Shown here: positions 57,551 to 64,000 of the stretch, piece after piece | Position numbering within the stretch: the stretch's first letter is position 1 | How the letters are laid out: the number at the start of each line of letters is the position of its first letter | Source of the DNA: Melampsora larici-populina 98AG31 | Lineage: Eukaryota > Basidiomycota > Pucciniomycetes > Pucciniales > Melampsoraceae | DNA length: 64,000 nt | Direction of reading: 5' to 3' | NCBI RefSeq assembly: GCF_000204055.1 | Contig: NW_006768767.1 | Span: forward strand, 550,551-614,550 | The notes under the pieces: model-generated | Database searches by the model: none | Told to the model about the DNA's origin: nothing | What the model saw: the letters and a program-made list of their open reading frames with translations, nothing else | Position numbers and translations under genes: made by a program

Positions 57551-59029
57551 ATGTTGACTTCCTCAAATAACACCGCGCCCAGATGTGATGTGTGCAAAAT
57601 CGAGTACCCATACCTTGCAAGATCAACCTCGCCACTCAAATCCATCATTTGCAATCCTTGCAAGTGGATTAATTCACATCCAAATTCGATTGATACTCAT
57701 GTACACTGCAAAATGTGCAGCTGCCGGTTTTCGAAACTGCCATCCCAGGTCTGCTCTCGCTGCAAAAAGCACTTGGCCTCTGTTGAACCAAGTAAGAAGG
57801 TGAAAGGCGCGCATACAAGCTTTTCCTTGATTCATTTCTCCGCACGGTTACTGCGATATTGCCTAATCCAAGTTCTTGTTTTGATTATACAGAAAAAAAT
57901 AGAATGTGGGCACCTGAGAAGGACTTAGGAGCCACATCAAATGAGACGGATGAAGTTGATAGTTTGGCAAATTCACTTGATGGGTTGTTGATAGATGGAG
58001 AGTGTGAGTCTCCAGAGCACTTGACATTTTGATAGTATCAATGGGGGTAGCTAATCACATATTTTACTTCTTACCTCTTTTTTAGCAAGGAACGCTGCAC
58101 TCTTGAGCAACAGTGCCAGTTTGGCTTCTAACAAGATCGAACTGGAACTCCTTCCTCCTAGACCATCTGCCATATGGATAGATGGAGACTTACTTATGCT
58201 CACTTTCCAGAAAGGTGAAAATAAACCAAACTTCCGACCTTATCCAGTGATGTTCCGAGTGGACAATGACGCCTTGATTGGCTGTGGTCGATTCATGAGG
58301 TGCTACAAAGCTGAAATCAGAATCAGCAACACAGTACATAACGTTGTTGCGAAGAAAACGTTCTTTAAAGACATTTCTTTGTTACATTACCTGGATCAGG
58401 CTGAACTGTACTTCTATGCAAGTGGTGTCTTACATAACTTCAAGGACACCATACTTGAAAACAGAAAATTTGAAACATTACAGCAAGAACTCGTGGCTAA
58501 ACTACGCGTGAGTCTCAACATATCCATACATCCATTCCCAGGGTCATTTTTCATAAGTTTTTTTACATGATGATTCAGTTTGTTGACCACTTTGTGGTTC
58601 AATCGGGAAAGGAGGTGTGGTATTTTGAAGAAGAATTAATCGGCAAATACGAGAAATTTGTTGGCAATCAGAACTTCACTGTGAAAGACTCTTCCAACGA
58701 GCTTCACCTGGTGCTTCATGCCCTGGCACATTGGGATCTTCATCAAAACAAAGGACGCTCAATGATATGCGACTTTCAAGGAGTTGGGGGGATTTTAACA
58801 GACCCAGTGATGATTGATCTGGAGTAAGCACATCTGATTTAAGTCTATTTCATCTACCAAAAGCTCAAGTCTTTTTTTCGACAGCAAATCCCGGGGCAGT
58901 GGAAATACTAATTTTGCTGGGCTCAGATCTTTCATCAGGATGCACCAATGTAGTCACTGGTGTGACAAGCTTGGTCTTTCCCCACCATCAATGTGGAAGA
59001 ATGAACTCAACAAAATGTCCAAAGAATGA
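57551..59029 (+). CDS. Cys-rich N-terminus plus alpha-kinase (MHCK/eEF2K-type) domain
   Basis: Five exons (57551-57791, 57893-58003, 58086-58507, 58579-58823, 58885-59029), all phases consistent, give 387 aa. The first about 75 residues have five CxxC/CxC-type pairs (CDVCKIEY, CNPCKW, CKMCSCRF, CSRCKKH), a probable zinc-binding module. A linker leads to the alpha-kinase domain: FMRCYKAEIRISNTVHNVVA, with the ATP-binding Lys expected in VVAKKTFF; VWYFEEELIGKYEKFVGN; and HLVLHALAHWDLHQNKGRSM. These are followed by the diagnostic ICDFQGVGGILTDPVMID and the C-terminal zinc motif HQCSHWCDKLGL. Alpha-kinases phosphorylate Ser/Thr and are expanded in some rust fungi (recalled). The key motifs are present and the gene looks intact. 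Confidence 0.88.
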
Positions 59030-59580
59030 TAGGCCAGAGAGGCTGTTAATGAACAATTAATGTACATTTCTCAAAGACACACAAATATCACAAGAATATG
59101 AATGAGGTGGATGAAGGGCCTCTAAGGAATACAATATGTATGACTTTTGGAGCATCAGTGTGCAGTGGAGGTTTTGGTCTCAAATTGCTTTATCAATTCA
59201 ATTTTCTTCCAAACCAATTATACCAACAAGTTATAGTCGATTTTCTTGTGATGAGGCCACTCAAAATTTCACCAGTCAAGACTGGCTTTCTATATTCATA
59301 TTGTTAAAAGTCTTAAGTTTGATGAAATGTAGCTACAGTGGCAGAGGCTTAGAAATCATATATCAGGCTCTTCATTGGCATTTCCTGCACCCCCAAGCTC
59401 CAAACCAACTTGTACACACTTTTCACAATGTCTTCTATCTTTTTGAACCAAATGTAAGGGTTTCTTTTCTAAGCCAAATGTACTGTCGAGCTACCGCCAG
59501 TCAGGTACGCCATAAAGCAGGAAGCACAAACAAAGGAGCTCAAATCTCACCAAACTGTCAGATATTGATCCATGAGATAG
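59030..59580. other. Intergenic downstream of the alpha-kinase
   Basis: No gene. The long overlapping open frames here show no motif. Confidence 0.4.
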
Positions 59581-59589
59581 ATATAAAAC

Positions 59590-60750
59590 GGGGAAGTGGA
59601 ATTTTACACAGGCCACTTTACACCGACCACCCCGGTGTAAAACTTGAAAATAAGCCCTGATTTTCGAATTTTACACCGTTTTTGGTTTTTTTGGTCTGTG
59701 TAAAAAAACCCGGTGTAAAAATACGGAACCCGGAAGTGTTATGTAATTTTATACTGGAATTTTTACACGGAAAGTTACGGTGTAAGAATTCCCAGCGTAA
59801 AAGTCAAGACTGACCTCCAAAAGTTGAATTTTACACATACTCCATTTACACCAAGATTATCTGTGTAAAATTGCTCTGTGTGAGATTGCATCCCAGCACC
59901 TACAAAGCACAATTTTACACCGCCTTGAAAAAACTTTAACACAGACTTTAAAAAAATAGAACAAAGTTAGAAAAAGAGTTTGAAGACATATAAACATCAT
60001 TCTCTACTTTGTCATCTAGTTAACCATGTAACATCACCATCTTCTTCAACACCACCATCTTTGTCATCCACCTCAACTGATCTACGTGCCAAATCATTGT
60101 CATCTCTTTCATTACCTCTGGAAACAATCACAAAACCGTCTTCTCCAGTCCAAGCATCTCCTGAGAACACTTCACTGTCCTAATCTGTCTGATGAAACCA
60201 TGTTCAAGACCTTCATTGATCACCGGTGCTAACTCTATGAGGAAGAGTATCATACCCATCCAAATGGTAAAAGCATCCATGTCAATGACCCTAGTTACGT
60301 ATATATTTTTCACCCTATCTACACTGCTTTTCTGTAATTTATACTCTATTCATTTGCAAGACAGTAGCACCCAAGTAGTGTAGGTCCATATAACAAGCAT
60401 ATTGTGAAGATGAAAATGCAAGACTAAAACAAGGTACATCTATACTTCCAAAGTTTGTTTTTTGTATATCAATATATATCTCACTTCTTTGTATTGTATT
60501 CATTTGCATGACATTAACACCCAAAAAACGTAGGGGAAAATCACAAGCAGATTTTGAGGATGAAGTAAAACCAGGTATGTCTACATTATCAATCATTTAT
60601 TGCATATATATGTGACTTCATAACAAGCTGATGGGAGACCCACCCGTCAAAGAGGCTGATGAGCCATAAAATTCGAAAATCAGGCCTTATTTTTGAGTTT
60701 TACACCGGGATGGTCGGTGTGAACTGGCCTGTGTAAAACTCTCCCACCCC
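59590..60750. mobile_element. 1161-bp non-autonomous TIR transposon with 9-bp target duplication
   Basis: The direct repeat ATATAAAAC flanks both ends (59581-59589 and 60751-60759). The terminal inverted repeats are about 75-80 bp. The left end begins GGGGAAGTGGAATTTTACAC and the right end, inverted, GGGGTGGGAGAGTTTTACAC; both continue through AGGCCANTTNACACCGACCA and on to TGATTTTCGAATTTTA. The interior is non-coding and holds more TTTTACACC/GGTGTAAAA motifs. It also contains a tandem duplication of about 145 bp (about 60340-60590, CATTTGCANGACANTANCAC). The 9-bp duplication and long TIRs fit a Mutator-like element. Confidence 0.75.
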
Positions 60751-60759
60751 ATATAAAAC

Positions 60760-61553
60760 TCCTATGGGGCTGAAATTGCTTTTGCTGAAGTTAGGGGTGG
60801 TTTACAAGCTGAAGACTTTCATGAGATCCCCACAAAACTACATCACATTGAATTAAAAGGTGAGTTCTGGTAGACTCTTTGTGTACAAGGCGACTCTTGA
60901 TAATTTGGTTTCAGTACTAGGCAGGTTAGGCCTACCCAGGTGTAGTCTTTTGAACATTCATACAACTTTAAGCTCTTGAAATTGACACAATAAAGTAGTA
61001 AGCCAGAAAATTAGATAGAATAAGAAGCCCTAGAGACCCATAGAACTCTCCTTTGCTCAGATTCCTAGATCATATCAATGTAAATACCTATTTGTTCAAA
61101 TTCATACGAAGTGGTAAGCTGATGGTAAGCAAACATAGTTCCACCAACAAGAAGAACCAGCAGCGGAATTGTGTAAACACTAGATCTGACTGAAGCTGAT
61201 ATCAGCTTTTGACCCATCAATCCACAGCTTCTTTAACAACTTACCACGGTGTTGATTCTCTCTTTCACAGCTTTTGGGGAGAGATGACTTAATGGTTTGA
61301 CGAGCTATATTTATTTGGTCCAAATGGACTGGGTTCTCTACATATAACATTCAAGGTTCTCAGAATGGAGAGAAATCAAGCGTGTGGTTCTACTGAAAAT
61401 TTGTCTACGCACCATTAGGCATTACTGATTTGTGCATTTCTTCAAAACATGGTATTGAAGTTTCATCTTGAATAGCTTTGAGTTGATGAAGAGACTTGTT
61501 GTCTGCAGGGCATTTCAGCTGTGATGTATCATCTGAGATAGGAACCAGAAAGA
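60760..61553. other. Intergenic, nothing recognised
   Basis: No coding or repeat signal noted. Confidence 0.4.
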
Positions 61554-61887
61554 TCAATGGGTTGGCATGTGGAAGCAGTCAGTGAAAATATACGAGAAGT
61601 ACTGCCAACCAAAGTGTTCCGACTTGAACGCCGCCTCCACGTCTTGTATTTTTTGAAGAATTTTTTCAATTAGAGGTATTTCACTGGAGGGGGTTGGTTT
61701 ATTCATGATAGCTAAGATTACTTTTGCCCAAGAAACTATATATTTAAGGTGGATTTTTGGTTCGCACTTCTCAGGATGAAGATCACGCCTCAATGTCCAA
61801 CTGCGTATTTGTCTACCCGTGCGTTGATGTGAATCAGGGGAAAGTACTATTCCTCTCAGTTGTTGGTTCAATGTTTTCTTGAGCTGA
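61554..61887 (-). CDS. Hypothetical exon, unrecognised
   Basis: A minus-strand frame from an acceptor-like TTTGTCTTTCTCAG to a stop encodes about 111 residues with protein-like content (HPEKCEPKIHLKYIVSWAKV, SSEIPLIEKILQKIQDVEAA, SEHFGWQYFSYIF). Upstream exons towards 62200 are possible but not resolved. No family recognised. Confidence 0.35.
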
Positions 61888-62334
61888 GAAAGACAAAGAA
61901 AAAGCTGAATTCAAGAATTGGTAAAGGTGCTCAGGTTCTTTGTCAATGTGAGTCGTAGGTAAAGCTTAGGTCCACCCCCTTAATTACCTAAACATTCAGA
62001 GTCGGCATAAGTTCAACTCCCCTTGGGGCTACATAGTAGTGTCTTCCTTTGTTTCTGTATAAGGGTAATGTTGATCTCAAATACAAAGGTCTTTGCGCTT
62101 AGCTCGAGGTACCCGCATCTTGTGACTGGATTGATTCCACCGTTGAAGCATCCCAAGATCCCAGATTGATCAATCAACATCCGTAAGATCATTTTCATCC
62201 ATAGTTTATTTATACCCCTACCTTTTTCAGATCAAACAAAATATTTCCTTGTGATTTTATTCCTTGTTATAACTTCCCTCGCCATATCCTTCAGATCTAA
62301 GTGCACTTTACTATGTTCAAATCCTAAACCCAGC

Positions 62335-64000
62335 ATGGAAAACCCAAACAATTCAAAGCTCGATTCGCTACAGGCCTTAAACGATCTCAAGGTGAGCAAG
62401 TTGACTGGCTTGATATTCATGCATTTGAGTCAATCTGACAAACATGCTTTGTAGGTTATGATTAGCCAGATTCAAAATGTCCACGAGAGTACAGAGGCTC
62501 TACGACAAAGCATTGATGACTTAGAAGTAAACATTTTGTATCTCTCTTTGCGGCTTCATTGATGACCTCGAGAAATAACTTCATATGTATTGTGTTACTA
62601 GGCCAAATTCGAAATGTCATATATGCAACACAAAGCCCAACTTGAATCATTGGTTCGTCCTCATGAAAAATCTACGCTATTCCCTTCTTCCCCTCTTGAT
62701 TTACGCATATATTGGTTTTCAGCCTGACAGAACAGAAGTCACAGTTCGTAAAACTTCAACGCCCTGCCTATTCAATTGACGTGAGCTATTATTGATATCA
62801 AACTTGCAATGTCACCTCATTACGGCACAGAATCTTCGCACCTTGTTCAGCTCGCACGAGGAGAAGTTTTCCGAGTTGTTAAGAAGTCCCATTGCTTTAC
62901 AGGAACATATCAATAATACTGGTATAGTTGCGTGTATCTGTTAAATCTGTAATTCCATGTCAAATCCTTACGATATCATGATGTTTGTTACGGACTGGGC
63001 AGGAGAAAAAACTGGAAGATCGGCTGAACTCACTCACAAATATAGAAAGCCAGCTGAGCAGCATGAAAGGAACTGTTTCTAACCTGTGTGATGATGTTGG
63101 AGTGGTGACCTCTCAGATTAATGAGCAAGGCTTGGTAAGTTTTGAACTCTCATTCTTCAAGAAATACGTGCTGCTCATATGATAACTAAACTCTGTGTTT
63201 TCTGTAAACACCAGACCCTAAACGTATTGGATGCTAGACTTGATGCAATGGAATTCAAGGTGGATGAGCGCCAAACTGTAAGACTTTAAATGCAACTGTG
63301 AAGGTTTGGAGCCCTTCTGATGAAAACGCATACATCTTATCAGGACGAGTTAGCAACACAAGGCGAGTTGAAACGCTTGGGTTCTTGCAACCTGCAGTTG
63401 AAAAATGATCAGATGCGACTAAACAACGACTTCAAATTGGTCCAGTCCAAGGTCTTGAATGACCGCCAGTACTCTGAAGAACAAATCAAGTCTATGCAAA
63501 GCGAGATGCAACGCTTGGATTCCTGCAACCAGCAGTTAAAAGATGATCAGGTCCGACTGAACAAAGAGATCCATTTGATTCAGCATAAGTTTGATAATTC
63601 CCACCTTCACTGCTCCGGAGAAATTAAAAAGGTGGAAGAAGTTTTACATACACAAATTCAGTCCAACAGAACCGTTTGTTTTTTCCCTCTATCCATGATG
63701 CTTATTTAAGATATGATAGCTTACTTAGGTAAACTTGCTCAATTTTTGCTTATGCCAGGCCACAAGTTTGACCGAAAAAACCTGCCTTGAAAAAATCGAT
63801 GTTAGTGGTCAATGACTCCTGATATGGGAAGCCTAGAATTGACAAGCTCATTTGGGTATAACAGGAATGCTCTAGAATAAACGAAGATCTTGCAAAATCT
63901 TACAATATGCAGCAAACAGCAATAAGAGACCTTGAGGAACAGGTGAAACTCAACGAAGTCAGCTTTTGTAAAAAGCTACAGTATTCAGAAGAGCAAGTAG
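62335..64000 (+). CDS. Multi-exon coiled-coil protein, truncated by window end
   Basis: It starts at ATG 62335 (MENPNNSKLDSLQALNDLK). Firm phase-0 exons are 62335-62391 and 62455-62526; probable further exons are 62602-about 62652, about 62742-62777, about 62831-62920, about 63005-63134, about 63216-63278 and about 63343-63678, then two small ones to the end. The segments are almost entirely heptad-rich helices (EKKLEDRLNSLTNIESQLSS, LNVLDARLDAMEFKVDERQT). The long exon has an internal duplication of about 41 residues: LGSCNLQLKNDQMRLNNDFK against LDSCNQQLKDDQVRLNKEIH. YSEEQI/V recurs again near the window end. A structural or scaffold protein is likely; the function is unknown and the 3' end lies outside. 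Confidence 0.6.

Noticed and set aside
59098..59660. Open frames downstream of the alpha-kinase (up to 174 codons)
   Set aside because: No motif or splice support, and the end runs into the TIR of the 59590 element.

Overview
The window is eukaryotic and most likely from a rust fungus (Pucciniales; Melampsora, Puccinia or a relative). The reasons are AT-rich DNA, small genes with many 60-80 nt GT-AG introns in every phase, a basidiomycete-type CACTA/Tnp2 transposase, a Tet-like 2OG-Fe(II) oxygenase of the kind expanded in rust genomes, an alpha-kinase, and lineage-type hypothetical paralogues amid dense repeats. Genus is inference. No rRNA, tRNA or CRISPR was seen. Gene models were spliced by hand and checked for phase; no homology search was run.

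Layout. 1-680 (-): partial coiled-coil protein with a GRKPK motif. 1.3-4.7 kb: repeats (a TA-flanked hairpin element, a dense GCGAT/ATCGC cluster, arrays of a palindromic GTGAAC minisatellite). 5.0-10.5 kb (-): the most striking locus, a 12-exon gene whose exons join in frame to encode a FAR1/GCM1-type zinc domain, an OTU-type protease domain and a KDM3-like zinc finger plus JmjC demethylase domain, broken by one in-frame TGA. 13.3-15.5 kb: a divergent pair of small genes, each belonging to a family with further copies here (family A also at 21.95 and 38.5 kb; family B also at 25.4 kb). 17.7-18.9 kb (-): Tet-like oxygenase. 23.3-24.6 kb (-): multi-exon hypothetical gene. 26.5-27.2 kb: longest minisatellite array, with a 90-bp higher-order repeat. 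28.0-31.5 kb (+): CACTA/Tnp2 transposase with a homopolymer frameshift. 32.8-33.9 kb (-): Cys-rich protein with a C-terminal membrane segment. 40.6-41.9 kb (+): coiled-coil membrane protein. 43.0-43.7 kb (+): Asn/Glu-rich protein. 45.0-46.5 kb (-): helical-repeat plus J-domain protein. 50.4-50.8 kb (-): membrane protein. 51.9-53.1 kb (+): SUN-domain protein. 54.6-55.3 kb (+): Cys-rich membrane protein. 57.6-59.0 kb (+): Cys-rich plus alpha-kinase protein. 59.6-60.75 kb: TIR element with a 9-bp target duplication. 62.3 kb to the end (+): coiled-coil gene running off the window.

There is no operon-like logic. The region reads as a mobile-element-rich accessory compartment with isolated housekeeping-type genes (SUN protein, J-domain protein, alpha-kinase). 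Two predicted proteins belong to Fe(II)/2-oxoglutarate dioxygenase classes (JmjC and Tet-like). Both are plausibly linked to chromatin or DNA modification, but nothing in the sequence shows that they work together.
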